Positions 18,147-26,524 of a stretch of 64,000 nucleotides of DNA are shown here, in pieces. The translations under genes and the position numbers were made by a program. The notes beneath the pieces were generated by a model, which had not been told where the DNA came from, made no database searches, and saw only the letters and a program-made list of their open reading frames with translations. Positions within the stretch are counted from its first letter, which is position 1. Each line of letters starts with the position of its first letter. Source of the DNA: Clostridiales bacterium (GTDB taxonomy: Bacteria > Bacillota > Clostridia > Saccharofermentanales > Saccharofermentanaceae); contig JAFVAY010000009.1 in the NCBI GenBank assembly GCA_017480325.1, positions 62,001 to 126,000 on the forward strand, written 5' to 3'.

Positions 18147-18666
18147 CCTCTGTCCTCACTATCCTTACATCTTTGAATTCGCGATACTTCCCGTCGTAGT
18201 CGAGCCCGTAGCCTACTATAAACTCATCCGGTATCGTAAAGCAGTTATAATCCGGAACAAGCTCATTAACTCTTCTACTGGGCTTATCGAAGGCGGTACA
18301 TATCTTTATGGACTTAGGCTCTCTCATGGTAAGCATCTCACGAAGCTTCTTCAGAGTTCGGCCTGTATCAACTATATCTTCTACGATAAGGATATTCTTC
18401 CCGTTAATATCCGTGGAGATATCCTTCTTGAATACGAAGTTACCTGTGGACTTATCGCCCTTATAGCTGGAAAGCTGAATAAAATCAATGGTCTCGACGG
18501 GAACCGTCAGAGCCCTTACAAGGTCTGCCGTAAATATAAATGCTCCGGTGAGGACTCCGATAACTACTACAGACTCACCCTCATAATCGGCGCTGATCTT
18601 CGCAGCGACCTCTTTTACCTTACTTGAGATCTCCTCCTCGGAGATCAACAGATCAAACTTATCCAA
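18136..18666 (-). CDS. hpt: Hypoxanthine(-guanine) phosphoribosyltransferase
   Basis: Purine salvage enzyme converting hypoxanthine or guanine to IMP or GMP. At 176 aa it is the usual bacterial length. The PRPP-binding motif is ILIVEDIVDTGRTL around residues 94-107, GVLTGAFIFTADLVR is the pyrophosphate loop near residues 38-52, and the C-terminal DEFIVGYGLDY is the Mg/purine-binding flap. It overlaps tilS by eight bases upstream and ftsH by eleven downstream, the classical Bacillota tilS-hpt-ftsH arrangement. Confidence 0.97.
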   Translation of the reverse strand: MDKFDLLISEEEISSKVKEVAAKISADYEGESVVVIGVLTGAFIFTADLVRALTVPVETIDFIQLSSYKGDKSTGNFVFKKDISTDINGKNILIVEDIVDTGRTLKKLREMLTMREPKSIKICTAFDKPSRRVNELVPDYNCFTIPDEFIVGYGLDYDGKYREFKDVRIVRTEDEQ

Positions 18667-20176
18667 CCTTAACCTCTTCTATAGTGATATCGACTCTCAT
18701 AAGCCTGATATCACCTGCTTCATCATTATCCTTAAGCCACAGCTGTCTTGACTTCAAGGATACAAACCCCTCACTGTGACCAGCTCCCGGGATCCACACG
18801 AGCCTTCCCTCCTGACTTATCGCCATCAGGTGATCTCTTGCATCCCTCGGCACCTTCAGATCAGACAAGAGCTTTCTTAAGCCCGTTTCATGAGCGCTTC
18901 CGGCTTTACGGAAGGTTCCGTCCATGGAATAACCCCCGATATCTATATCCTTGGCAGGGCCGATCCACGAGAATGTATTATATACTATCGACTCCTCATT
19001 CTCAACGACAGAAGCCTTGACAGATATGGCAAAATCGGGGTAATTAACGGTAACGGGACCTGCTTCAAGCTCACTGACACTTATATGGCTCCTCTCACGC
19101 GTTATAGCCGCGGGAAATCCTGCGAATGTAGACATGACACAGGCCAGCCCATCGCCTCCCTCTTCTCCGTAAAGCCCCAGAAGTCCTTCAGCGCATACAG
19201 CCGTCCTCCCGAAAGGCATATCGGCGTATCTTGTCCCTCCGATCTTCCTCATTAGCTCCGTGATTATACTGACGTGCTTTGTCTCCAGGTCAATAAGATC
19301 GCCGAACACCTCCTGCCAGTATAGTCTTACGACTCTGGTCAATATGGCTGGATGAAGTCCGTTAGCCTCATAAGCCTTAATAAAATAGTACTTCCCAACA
19401 GCAGCTCTGCATCGATGGTAGGCTTTCTCAGCCTCATTCATTATGTAGTCCTCATCAACAGACAACAGCCTGTAGGTATCAAGGATCGCCTCCTCCGGAG
19501 CCTTGACCGAAGCATCTCCTATAAGAGGAAGTATCTCATTTCTCCATTTATTACGGGTGTAATCATTCTGAAGATTGGTCTCATCCGTAGCATAGGCTAT
19601 TCCCCGACCATTAAGATAATCTATGATTTGTGATTTGGATACACTAAGAAGCGGCCTGATGATATCGTTCCCGGAAGCCATGGCAGTAAGGCCGTCAAGC
19701 CCGGAGCCTCTGAACAGATTCATCATAAAGGTCTCAGACAGATCTCCCCTGTGATGAGCTGTGGCGGTCCGGCCTTCCTTAATATCGACTCCTTCCAGCC
19801 TCGATATCTCCATGGCATAGTCTCTGAAGGCCTTGTATCTTAGTATCCTGCCGGTCTCCTCGAGGCCACGCCCCATTGCCGAGGCTTCCTTACTAACGTC
19901 AAAGCGATATACCTTAAAGGGTATACCCATACGGTCGCAAAGCTTAGCCGATAAATCCTCATCCGCTCCGGCCGTATTTCTTAATCCGTGATTGACGTGA
20001 ACCGCATAGATCTCAGGAAATTCGACTACCTCCTTACGAAGCTCATCAAGCACACATACCAGTGCTACCGAATCCGGTCCCCCTGACAGTCCTGCCACAA
20101 TATACGAAACACCGTCAAGAAGTCTCTTGCCGGTGCAATAATCGTAGATTTGTCTCGCGAATTCAGATAAAGCCAT
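18659..20176 (-). CDS. tilS: tRNA(Ile)-lysidine synthase
   Basis: Modifies C34 of the AUA-reading tRNA-Ile to lysidine. The PP-loop ATP motif SGGPDSVAL is near residue 31; the HVNHGLR and FRGSGLDGL segments are typical. The C-terminal TilS domains include SHISVSE and LKVPRDARDHLMAISQEGRLVWIPG. I choose ATG 20176, which shares one base with the dnaB stop (TGATG), rather than a TTG one codon earlier, giving 505 aa. It is essential in most bacteria. Confidence 0.96.
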   Translation of the reverse strand: MALSEFARQIYDYCTGKRLLDGVSYIVAGLSGGPDSVALVCVLDELRKEVVEFPEIYAVHVNHGLRNTAGADEDLSAKLCDRMGIPFKVYRFDVSKEASAMGRGLEETGRILRYKAFRDYAMEISRLEGVDIKEGRTATAHHRGDLSETFMMNLFRGSGLDGLTAMASGNDIIRPLLSVSKSQIIDYLNGRGIAYATDETNLQNDYTRNKWRNEILPLIGDASVKAPEEAILDTYRLLSVDEDYIMNEAEKAYHRCRAAVGKYYFIKAYEANGLHPAILTRVVRLYWQEVFGDLIDLETKHVSIITELMRKIGGTRYADMPFGRTAVCAEGLLGLYGEEGGDGLACVMSTFAGFPAAITRERSHISVSELEAGPVTVNYPDFAISVKASVVENEESIVYNTFSWIGPAKDIDIGGYSMDGTFRKAGSAHETGLRKLLSDLKVPRDARDHLMAISQEGRLVWIPGAGHSEGFVSLKSRQLWLKDNDEAGDIRLMRVDITIEEVKVG

Positions 20177-21768
20177 CAAAACTCTTCCGGAAGCCCGTCG
20201 TGAACATCATCACTGAAGAAGGCTTCGTTATCCGAATTGTCCATCTCACCCGGATCGTCCGTATCATCAGGCATCGGATCGTCAATCTGTACCGGCATAT
20301 CCTCCTCATTGAAGGAATAGTCCGAAGCCGAGCTTTCTTTATTTGTAGTCCTGGTATATGCCGATTCCTGTGGATCCTTAGGATCATCCTTACGGGTAGG
20401 CTCGAAGAACAACGTCTTAGCTCCGTACCACTTCACATATGCGGTATCGGTCTCGCCGTGTCTGTTTTTAGCGACAATGAGCTGTGCATCCTCGAACTTC
20501 GGCTTCTCACCGGCATCCTTCTTCTTGGTGTAGTAGGACGGTCTGTGAATGAAGATAACACAGTCCGCATCCTGCTCGATAGCGCCGGAATCCCTGATAT
20601 CCGCGAGTCCCGGAATATGGTCTCCATCCTCCCTGTTCTCAGTACCTCTGTTAAGCTGTGACAACGCGATGACCGGAAGCTCAAGCTCCTTGGCAAGCAC
20701 CTTCAGGGATCTAGATATATCCGCGATCTCATTCTGCCTGGACCCGCTTGATCTACCGGGATAGGTCAGAAGCTGCAGATAGTCGATCACCACCAGGGAT
20801 ATGGGAGTGGTAGTCATAAGCTCCCTGCACTTGGCAAGTATATCCATAGGATTGGTGTTGGTGGTCTCATCGATATATATAGGAAGAGGAGATATTCTTC
20901 CCAGAGTCTCACTCAGGTCCGCCTCCTGCTCTCTAGTAATTGTTGCTCGCTCGATCGCCTTATAATCGGTCTTGGCCTTGGATGCCAGAATTCTGTTGGC
21001 GATCTCGCTCTTACTCATCTCGAGGGAGAATATCGCCACCGGCTTACCGTACATCTCGGCTACATTCGTCGCGATATTAAGGACGAGGGCCGTCTTACCC
21101 ATACCGGGCCTCGCGGCGATGATATTAACAGTTCCGGGCTTAAATCCGCCGGTAATATTATCAAGATATGAGAAGCCGGTCTTTACGACCTTACGCTCGC
21201 CCTTGCCAAAGGAGGTCTCCTTGATCTCCTCCAGATTCCTCTTCAGGATCGAACCCAGATTCTCGAAGCCCGAATTATCGTCCTTACTTCTCAAGATATT
21301 AAGCTTGGCAATAGCCATATCCACAATGTCGTTAACGGAGGCTGTCCGTTCCTTGGCATGATTCTCCAGCTCAACCAGAGTAGATATAAGCTTTCTGGAC
21401 TGGCTGTTCTTGATAACTACCTCTACATAGCTATCGAGAGCCGACATAACAGCATTGGAGTTTGCCACGGCATAGACATACTCGTCACCTCCGGCCTCAG
21501 AGGTCTTTCCCTGAGTCAGAAGCTTATCACATACCGTGATCCTGGATACGTCCTTGTTATCTATGTATATGGCGGTAATGGCGTCAAAGATCGCCACATG
21601 CTTGGGATCGACAAAATCTCCCGCCACCATCTTCTTCATGACAACGTTCTCAAGAGCGTCCTTATTCCTCATACAGAGGCAAAGGACTGCCTTCTCGGCT
21701 TCGGTCACGTTATAAGACGGTTTGTTGTCTACCCCCGCCAGATTATCCTTAAGATCTCTGTCAGACAT
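20176..21768 (-). CDS. dnaB: Replicative DNA helicase DnaB (DnaC of Bacillus)
   Basis: Hexameric 5'-3' helicase of the replication fork. The N-terminal DnaB domain starts at VTEAEKAVLCLCM. The RecA-like domain has Walker A ARPGMGKTAL (about residues 219-228), Walker B LVVIDYLQLL and the arginine-finger region HGETDTAYVKW. No intein interrupts the ATPase core. The C-terminal extension of about 70 acidic residues (rich in Asp/Glu/Ser) after FEPTRKDD is longer than in model DnaB proteins. The start shares one base with the rplI stop. Confidence 0.97.
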   Translation of the reverse strand: MSDRDLKDNLAGVDNKPSYNVTEAEKAVLCLCMRNKDALENVVMKKMVAGDFVDPKHVAIFDAITAIYIDNKDVSRITVCDKLLTQGKTSEAGGDEYVYAVANSNAVMSALDSYVEVVIKNSQSRKLISTLVELENHAKERTASVNDIVDMAIAKLNILRSKDDNSGFENLGSILKRNLEEIKETSFGKGERKVVKTGFSYLDNITGGFKPGTVNIIAARPGMGKTALVLNIATNVAEMYGKPVAIFSLEMSKSEIANRILASKAKTDYKAIERATITREQEADLSETLGRISPLPIYIDETTNTNPMDILAKCRELMTTTPISLVVIDYLQLLTYPGRSSGSRQNEIADISRSLKVLAKELELPVIALSQLNRGTENREDGDHIPGLADIRDSGAIEQDADCVIFIHRPSYYTKKKDAGEKPKFEDAQLIVAKNRHGETDTAYVKWYGAKTLFFEPTRKDDPKDPQESAYTRTTNKESSASDYSFNEEDMPVQIDDPMPDDTDDPGEMDNSDNEAFFSDDVHDGLPEEF

Positions 21769-22211
21769 CAAAGAGCCTCAACGTTGACGTTGATCTCACA
21801 GGAGACCTTAGGATGAAGCTTGATCCTTACACCGAAGGTCCCGATATTTTTAATAGGATTTGCTATAACAACCTGCTTCTTCTCGATATCGTAGCCGTTA
21901 CGCTTGAGCTCATCGGAGACATCCGAAGTCGTAACCGCACCGTAGAGCTTTCCGCCCTCGCCGCTCTTCATCTTCAGAGTAAAGGATTTTCCCTCGAGAT
22001 CCGCCTTAAGCTGCTGTGCTGCCTCCAGGGCACGCTTCTCGTGTTCGGCTCTAGCGCCCTGCTTAAGCTTTACTTCGTTAAGATTAGCTGCCGAGGATTC
22101 CTTGGCAAGCTTCTTCTTAAGGAGAAAATTCCTGCCGTAGCCGTCACTGACCTCTACGACCTGACCCTCTTTACCTACACCCTTCACGTCCTGTAAGAGA
22201 ATGACCTTCAT
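21768..22211 (-). CDS. rplI: 50S ribosomal protein L9
   Basis: Binds 23S rRNA domain V. At 147 aa it is full length: N-terminal domain [17 protein letters not shown] with [12 protein letters not shown], a central alpha-helix ([14 protein letters not shown]) and a C-terminal domain with [11 protein letters not shown]. It heads the second half of the cluster, separated from rpsR by a strong terminator and followed by dnaB with one-base overlap. Confidence 0.98.
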   Translation of the reverse strand: MKVILLQDVKGVGKEGQVVEVSDGYGRNFLLKKKLAKESSAANLNEVKLKQGARAEHEKRALEAAQQLKADLEGKSFTLKMKSGEGGKLYGAVTTSDVSDELKRNGYDIEKKQVVIANPIKNIGTFGVRIKLHPKVSCEINVNVEAL

Positions 22212-22225
22212 ACGTCCCTCCGCTT

Positions 22226-22231
22226 ATTATA
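22226..22231 (-). promoter_or_regulatory. Possible -10 element for rplI-dnaB-tilS-hpt-ftsH
   Basis: A perfect minus-strand TATAAT lies between the rpsR terminator and rplI, 15 bases before the rplI start codon. A matching -35 at 16-18 bases is not evident because the T-tract of the terminator occupies that place. If used, the transcript would be almost leaderless; the box could instead be chance in an A+T-rich gap. Confidence 0.35.
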
Positions 22232-22249
22232 TGTAAAATATCTTTAATC

Positions 22250-22278
22250 AAAAATCGGGCACCCGTAAGGTGCCCGAT
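22250..22278 (-). terminator. Strong hairpin between rpsR and rplI
   Basis: ATCGGGCACC (22269-22278 on the minus strand) pairs perfectly with GGTGCCCGAT (22254-22263) around a five-base loop and is followed by a T-rich run (TTTTTGATT). This is a good rho-independent terminator ending the rpsF-ssb-rpsR unit. It splits a cluster that is often drawn as one operon, so the downstream replication genes need read-through or a separate promoter. Confidence 0.85.
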
Positions 22279-22308
22279 AATTATATACCATCCGATAGGC
22301 TTTTGCTA

Positions 22309-22587
22309 TCAGCCTGCATCGTAAGGAAGAAGAGCAACCTGGCGGGCACGCTTGATTGCTGTAGTAAGCTCTCTCTGGTGCTTCGCACATGTTCCTGTCA
22401 TTCTTCTGGGAAGGATCTTACCTCTCTCAGAGATGTACTTGCCAAGACGTGCAGTATCGAGGAAATCGATCTGCTCAACCTTCTCAGCACAGAAAGAACA
22501 TGTCTTTCTTCTGTTTCTTCTGGGTCTCATAGGGCTGCCGCCGAACTCGCGAGCGGGCTTAACTTCTCTTTCTTTGTTCTCAGCCAT
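22309..22587 (-). CDS. rpsR: 30S ribosomal protein S18
   Basis: Small-subunit protein that pairs with S6 on 16S rRNA. At 92 aa it has the family core [50 protein letters not shown] and [15 protein letters not shown]. The two cysteines of the CSFC motif are kept, indicating the zinc-type (C+) form. The N-terminal extension with [14 protein letters not shown] is longer than in Bacillus S18. It lies 12 bases after ssb. Confidence 0.98.
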   Translation of the reverse strand: MAENKEREVKPAREFGGSPMRPRRNRRKTCSFCAEKVEQIDFLDTARLGKYISERGKILPRRMTGTCAKHQRELTTAIKRARQVALLPYDAG

Positions 22588-22599
22588 TGTTTTTACTCC

Positions 22600-23157
22600 T
22601 TAAAAACTGATGTTTCCCGTATCGTCATCAATAGGGAATGGAAGACTCAACTCATCATCTGAACCGCCAAAGGAATTATCAGGCTGATAATCCGGTGTGA
22701 TCTGTCTGTTAGGAGCCGTAGGGGCTGCCGCAGCAGTAGAATCGCCGGCAGGTGCAGACTGCTGATAGGATGAAGGTCTTGAATATCCGCCGTTGTCATT
22801 GCCGTAGTTTGATCTGCCCTGATTGCCGGAATTTCCGGAATTAGCCGACTCAGCGAACTCAGCCTCGTCAACGACGACCTCTGTCACATAACGCTTCTGT
22901 CCGTTGGCATCATCATATGTTCTCGTCTGAATACTTCCGACAACTGCGATCTTCGAGCCCTTATGGAAATAAGAACTTATGAAGTTTGCCGTCTGTCTCC
23001 AGGCTACACAGTTAATGAAGTCTGCCTGACGCTGACCGTTCTGGTCCTTGAACCTTCTGTCAACAGCGACTGTGAATCTGCATACAGTTACCTGCGAAGC
23101 AGTATTCTTTACTTCAGGATCCTTTGTAAGTCTACCGATTAAAATTACTTTGTTCAT
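22600..23157 (-). CDS. ssb: Single-stranded DNA-binding protein
   Basis: Tetrameric ssDNA-binding protein of replication and repair. The 185-aa protein has an N-terminal OB fold (MNKVILIGRLTKDPEVK, VTVCRFTVAVDR, NCVAWRQTANFISSYFHKGSKIAVVG), then a Gly/Asn/Gln/Ser-rich linker and an acidic C-terminus. The terminal tip is atypical: DELSLPF is followed by ten more residues with DDDTGNISF instead of the usual DDDIPF ending, which may change partner-protein docking. It lies between rpsF and rpsR, as in most Bacillota. Confidence 0.97.
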   Translation of the reverse strand: MNKVILIGRLTKDPEVKNTASQVTVCRFTVAVDRRFKDQNGQRQADFINCVAWRQTANFISSYFHKGSKIAVVGSIQTRTYDDANGQKRYVTEVVVDEAEFAESANSGNSGNQGRSNYGNDNGGYSRPSSYQQSAPAGDSTAAAAPTAPNRQITPDYQPDNSFGGSDDELSLPFPIDDDTGNISF

Positions 23158-23181
23158 TGTTCCGCCTCCGTGTTCGGGATT

Positions 23182-23478
23182 TTACTCACCGACGCGGACT
23201 GTCAAGAAACGAAGAACGCCTGCAGTAATCTTGAGTACACGCTCAAGCTCTCTCGGGAACTCCGCGGGCGCTGTGAAGAGAACCTTAACATATGTTCCTT
23301 CCTTAACGTCGTTGATCTCGTAAGCAAGCTTCTTGGTTCCGAGATTGTCGAGAGCATCAACGGTTCCTGCCTGAGCGATCTTGGACTGAATGCTCTCGAT
23401 AAGAGCGTTAACAGCCTCCTCGCCGGAAGCAGGATCGAGAACTACTACCAACTGATACTGATTTGCCATAGATTTCAC
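23182..23478 (-). CDS. rpsF: 30S ribosomal protein S6
   Basis: Small-subunit protein binding S18. At 98 aa it contains NQYQLVVVLDPASGEEAV, LDNLGTKKLAYEINDVKEGTYVKVLFTA and LRFLTVRVGE. It is first in the rpsF-ssb-rpsR operon with an AAGGAGG ribosome binding site, a leader of roughly 60-160 nt depending on the promoter, and a putative S6:S18 autoregulatory motif just before the start. Confidence 0.98.
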   Translation of the reverse strand: MKSMANQYQLVVVLDPASGEEAVNALIESIQSKIAQAGTVDALDNLGTKKLAYEINDVKEGTYVKVLFTAPAEFPRELERVLKITAGVLRFLTVRVGE

Positions 23479-23484
23479 CTCCTT

Positions 23485-23515
23485 ATGGTCATTCGGTCCG
23501 ACATGTCCTGTCGAA
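23485..23515 (-). promoter_or_regulatory. Candidate S6:S18 autoregulatory leader motif
   Basis: Just upstream of the rpsF ribosome binding site the minus strand reads CGACA-GGACA-TGTCG, a 5-bp hairpin, immediately followed by GACCGAATGACC. S6:S18 complexes of many bacteria repress rpsF by binding a leader with a bulged CCG next to a helix, mimicking their 16S rRNA site. The position and the ACCG match, but I have not verified the full structure. Confidence 0.35.
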
Positions 23516-23539
23516 CAAGGATATGCTGCCCCTAAGAAG

Positions 23540-23569
23540 ACAGCAAAAGTGAGAATATCACAGCAAAAG
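23540..23569 (-). repeat. Two 10-bp direct repeats flanking the proximal rpsF -10 element
   Basis: CTTTTGCTGT on the minus strand occurs at 23560-23569 and 23540-23549, exactly 20 bp (two helical turns) apart. One copy is inside the promoter spacer and the other is at the predicted start site. This geometry is typical of an operator but no factor can be named. Confidence 0.65.
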
Positions 23570-23581
23570 CCGTTAAGTCAA
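23552..23581 (-). promoter_or_regulatory. Proximal rpsF promoter (P2)
   Basis: Minus-strand -35 TTGACT (23576-23581) and -10 TATTCT (23552-23557) are separated by 18 bases. The -10 is a weaker match than that of the distal promoter. The transcript would carry the putative S6:S18 leader motif. Confidence 0.5.
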
Positions 23582-23641
23582 GCTACCTGGCACTATTCGT
23601 CTTAATATCCGCGTCAATTTCAAAAATCTGTTATGGGATAG

Positions 23642-23670
23642 ATTATACCCTCTAATAAGGGTTTTGTCTA
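23642..23670 (-). promoter_or_regulatory. Distal rpsF promoter (P1)
   Basis: Minus-strand -35 TAGACA (23665-23670, five of six) and perfect -10 TATAAT (23642-23647) are separated by 17 bases. The spacer contains ACCCT-N6-AGGGT. It drives rpsF-ssb-rpsR with a 5' leader of about 155 nt. Confidence 0.8.
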
Positions 23671-23677
23671 TTATTTT

Positions 23678-23691
23678 CGAACAATCGTTCG
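23678..23691. promoter_or_regulatory. Candidate LexA (SOS) box upstream of rpsF-ssb-rpsR
   Basis: CGAACAATCGTTCG is a perfect 5+5 palindrome of the form CGAAC-N4-GTTCG, the pattern of the Bacillota LexA (DinR) operator. It lies seven bases upstream of the distal -35, between the end of the tsaC gene and the promoter. SSB is a DNA repair protein, so SOS control is plausible. A binding site upstream of the -35 is less typical for a repressor than an overlapping one. Confidence 0.5.
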
Positions 23692-23693
23692 CA

Positions 23694-25451
23694 TTAACAG
23701 AAACGCATTGCCCCCAGGTCCTTAATGATGTAAGGGAAAAGTATCTCGAGCCAGGCCTTAAGGGCCGCCACCGTGTGAGAATAAGCCTCGTCATCGCCTC
23801 CTGCAGGGTCATTAACCGCCAGAGACGCCACCTCGCCCCGCTCTCCCCTCATGACGAGGCCCTTGGAGGCCATGTAGGAGCTTAAAGAGTACACCCTTCC
23901 CTTAAGCTCGGGGTAAGACTCAAGAAGCGTCAGCACCTGCTGATCATTCACGGTAAGTATGAGGTCATTGGAATCAAGAAGATACACCTCCATCCGGGAT
24001 GAGAGGTGGTGTGCCACGGACTCTCCTGTGACCCTTCTATATGCCTCGCACATCCTGACATCCGGCGTCAGCCCCTCCGAAGCGTTAAGGCCTGCAGACT
24101 CGGCATAAAGCTCCGCCCCTATCCTTATGCTTTCTTCAGAGCAGAAGGGGCCCTTCTTACGAATAAGCTGTGTGAACAAGCCCTCCAGAACCGCCCCGAG
24201 ATTCCTGTCGTCATCACTTATAAACAGCACCGACGCCGTGAATACGCTATCGAAGAAATCCAGAGGAACCTCTCCTCCGCCCTCCGATATCTCGTTATAG
24301 GCCTTGGAGGGAACATCATCGCCGTTCTTCCCCGCCGCCTTACTCAAGCGATTCATATATGCGACCTCGAGTCCGTCCCCCTTGAAGCCGGTAGCGAGGA
24401 TAACATTTACCTCCTGCCTGTCAAGAAGCCTCAACCCGTCGAAAAGCCCGTGTGCAGCCGCTTCCACATCACAGGCATTGCCATACACGTAGAAGCAAAG
24501 ATGGGAGGACAATATCTCATCTCCGGCCATATCCGCCAGAGCCTTCACCTCATTACCAGCGAAGATACCGATCCTGGCCGTGGGATTATCCTTAAGAATG
24601 GATTGAGCCTCGAGGATAAAGGGCGATGCCAATGAGAAAAGCTTCTCCTTCTTGTCATCGCTCAGCTTCTCTTCATAGGGATCTATCGTTTCTATACCGC
24701 TAGAGATAGTAATTATCCTAACTTCACAACCGGGAGCGTAATGTCTGTATTTCATTCCGGGGGAAGCGGGTACCTGGCCCTGCTTTAATGCTCCGGCATA
24801 TTCGGACCGGGTCCTTAGGACCTCGTCTATCATGGCTCCGGTAACGGCTCCCGGCCTTAATATAACCGGAACTTCACCGGTAGCATCAACTACAGTAGAC
24901 TCTAACCCGACCCGACAGCTTCCGCCGTCAACAATACCGTAGATATAGCCGTCCATATCATTCATCACATGGTGAGCAGTCGTAGGTGAAGGACTTCCCG
25001 ACAGATTTGCAGACGGCGCTGCCACGGGGCAGCCGCACAGCTTAAGAAACCTATTGCATAAGGGATGCTCCGGCATCCTGATACCTACAGTATCAAGCCC
25101 CGCCGTAACCTCATTGGGAATCTTATCGGATTTACGCATAATAACAGTGATGGGCCCGGGCATAAATGCATCTATGAGCGCCTGAGCGCAAGGCGTTATC
25201 TCAGACACGAGATCATCGATCTGCGATTTATCCCAAATGTGAACGATCAAAGGGTTATCCCCGGGTCTGCCCTTGGCTTCGAATATCTTTCTTACTGCAT
25301 CGCCGTTAAGAGCATCCGCTCCCAGACCGTAAACCGTCTCAGTAGGAAAAGCAACTACCTCGCCGTTCTTAACCGCCTCAGCTGCGACCTTAAGGCCTTC
25401 CTCATTATCCGGCGTCACAAACAGCGTGTTGTATATCTTCTGTCGATCCAT
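23694..25451 (-). CDS. tsaC: Sua5-type threonylcarbamoyl-AMP synthase fused to a degenerate LMW-phosphatase domain
   Basis: Makes threonylcarbamoyl-AMP for tRNA t6A37. Residues 1-215 are the YrdC/TsaC domain (EVVAFPTETVYGLGADA, KGRPGDNPLIVHI, GIRMPEHPLC, APSANLSGSPSPT, LRPGAVT). A Sua5 linker, SPGMKYRHYAPG (230-241), leads to a Sua5 C-terminal domain to about 375. Residues about 406-580 resemble a low-molecular-weight tyrosine/arginine phosphatase: VLFI, SAGLNASEGLTPD, LILTVNDQQV, and DP at 548-549. The CxxxxxR loop is lost (Ser412, Leu418 in the Cys and Arg positions), so this part should be inactive. In Bacillus the corresponding ywlC and ywlE genes are near neighbours. Total 585 aa, much longer than Sua5 alone (~340). 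It shares one base with prfA (TAATG). Confidence 0.88.
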   Translation of the reverse strand: MDRQKIYNTLFVTPDNEEGLKVAAEAVKNGEVVAFPTETVYGLGADALNGDAVRKIFEAKGRPGDNPLIVHIWDKSQIDDLVSEITPCAQALIDAFMPGPITVIMRKSDKIPNEVTAGLDTVGIRMPEHPLCNRFLKLCGCPVAAPSANLSGSPSPTTAHHVMNDMDGYIYGIVDGGSCRVGLESTVVDATGEVPVILRPGAVTGAMIDEVLRTRSEYAGALKQGQVPASPGMKYRHYAPGCEVRIITISSGIETIDPYEEKLSDDKKEKLFSLASPFILEAQSILKDNPTARIGIFAGNEVKALADMAGDEILSSHLCFYVYGNACDVEAAAHGLFDGLRLLDRQEVNVILATGFKGDGLEVAYMNRLSKAAGKNGDDVPSKAYNEISEGGGEVPLDFFDSVFTASVLFISDDDRNLGAVLEGLFTQLIRKKGPFCSEESIRIGAELYAESAGLNASEGLTPDVRMCEAYRRVTGESVAHHLSSRMEVYLLDSNDLILTVNDQQVLTLLESYPELKGRVYSLSSYMASKGLVMRGERGEVASLAVNDPAGGDDEAYSHTVAALKAWLEILFPYIIKDLGAMRFC

Positions 25452-26524
25452 TAAGCGTTCTCCTGTTCCTTACGGGCAGCCAGATCCACCGTAAGTGCAT
25501 CAACAATCTCATCAAGGTCGCCGTCAAGTATATCATTAAGCTTATAAAGAGTTAGTCCTATCCTGTGATCGGTAACTCTTCCGTCGTGATAGTTATAGGT
25601 CCTTATCCTCTCGGAGCGATCCCCCGTACCCACCTGCTCGCGACGGGTCTGATCCTCTGCATCCTTATCTCCCGCTTTTGCCATCGCCCACAGGCGGCTC
25701 TGAAGAACAGCCATAGCCTTATCCTTGTTGGCGAACTGAGATCTCTCATCCTGACACTGAACCACAATACCGGTGGGGATATGCGTTATCCTTATTGCCG
25801 ATGAGGTCTTGTTAATATGCTGTCCTCCGGCACCAGAGGATCTATATCGGTCTATCTTAAGATCGTCCGGGTTAATCACCACATCCGTGGAATCAGCCTC
25901 CGGCAGTACGGCTACGGTTGCCGTGGAGGTGTGGATCCTTCCTCCGGACTCTGTCACCGGAACTCTTTGTATCCTGTGAACACCGCTCTCGAACTTAAGT
26001 CTGCTGTAAGCTCCTGTGCCCTTGACCTCGAAGACGATCTCCTTGTAGCCTCCAAGCTCGGTATCGTTACTGTCTATGGTACTTAAGGAATAACCGTGAG
26101 CCGCGGCGTAGCCCTGATACATACGATACAGGGTCGCAGCACATAATGCCGCTTCTTCTCCACCGGCACCTGCTCTGATCTCCATTATTACCGATCTGTC
26201 GTCACGCGGGTCTTTATCGGCGAGAATAGTAACAAGCTCTGCCTCGCTTTGCTCCAGGAGCTGTTTCCCCTCGTTAAGCTGCTGTGAGGCAAGAAGCTTA
26301 ATATCTTCGTCGTCATCTTTCATAAGCTCCAGAGCCTCTTCCACCTCGCGCTTCGCGTCGAAAAACCTTCTTACGGCCTCCGCCTTAGGCGTAAGCTCAG
26401 AAAGCTCCTTCGACAGCTTAAGATACTTATCCTGATCCGAGATCACGGAAGGATCAGACATGGATGACAGAAGCTCATCATATCTGCTCGTTATAGAAGC
26501 TGCTTTCGCCTCGTCAAGCGGCAT
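25451..26524 (-). CDS. prfA: Peptide chain release factor 1
   Basis: Recognises UAA and UAG stop codons and triggers peptide release. At 357 aa it is full length. It has the stop-codon recognition motif PVT (189-191, the RF1-type PxT) and catalytic GGQ (233-235) in [12 protein letters not shown]. The N-terminal helical domain and the C-terminal [19 protein letters not shown] are intact. It is translationally linked to tsaC on one side and overlaps the preceding membrane-protein gene by 11 bases. Confidence 0.98.
   Translation of the reverse strand: MPLDEAKAASITSRYDELLSSMSDPSVISDQDKYLKLSKELSELTPKAEAVRRFFDAKREVEEALELMKDDDEDIKLLASQQLNEGKQLLEQSEAELVTILADKDPRDDRSVIMEIRAGAGGEEAALCAATLYRMYQGYAAAHGYSLSTIDSNDTELGGYKEIVFEVKGTGAYSRLKFESGVHRIQRVPVTESGGRIHTSTATVAVLPEADSTDVVINPDDLKIDRYRSSGAGGQHINKTSSAIRITHIPTGIVVQCQDERSQFANKDKAMAVLQSRLWAMAKAGDKDAEDQTRREQVGTGDRSERIRTYNYHDGRVTDHRIGLTLYKLNDILDGDLDEIVDALTVDLAARKEQENA

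Noticed and set aside
20176..21768. Intein or insertion in dnaB
   Set aside because: The RecA-like core is continuous from Walker A to the arginine finger, with normal length.
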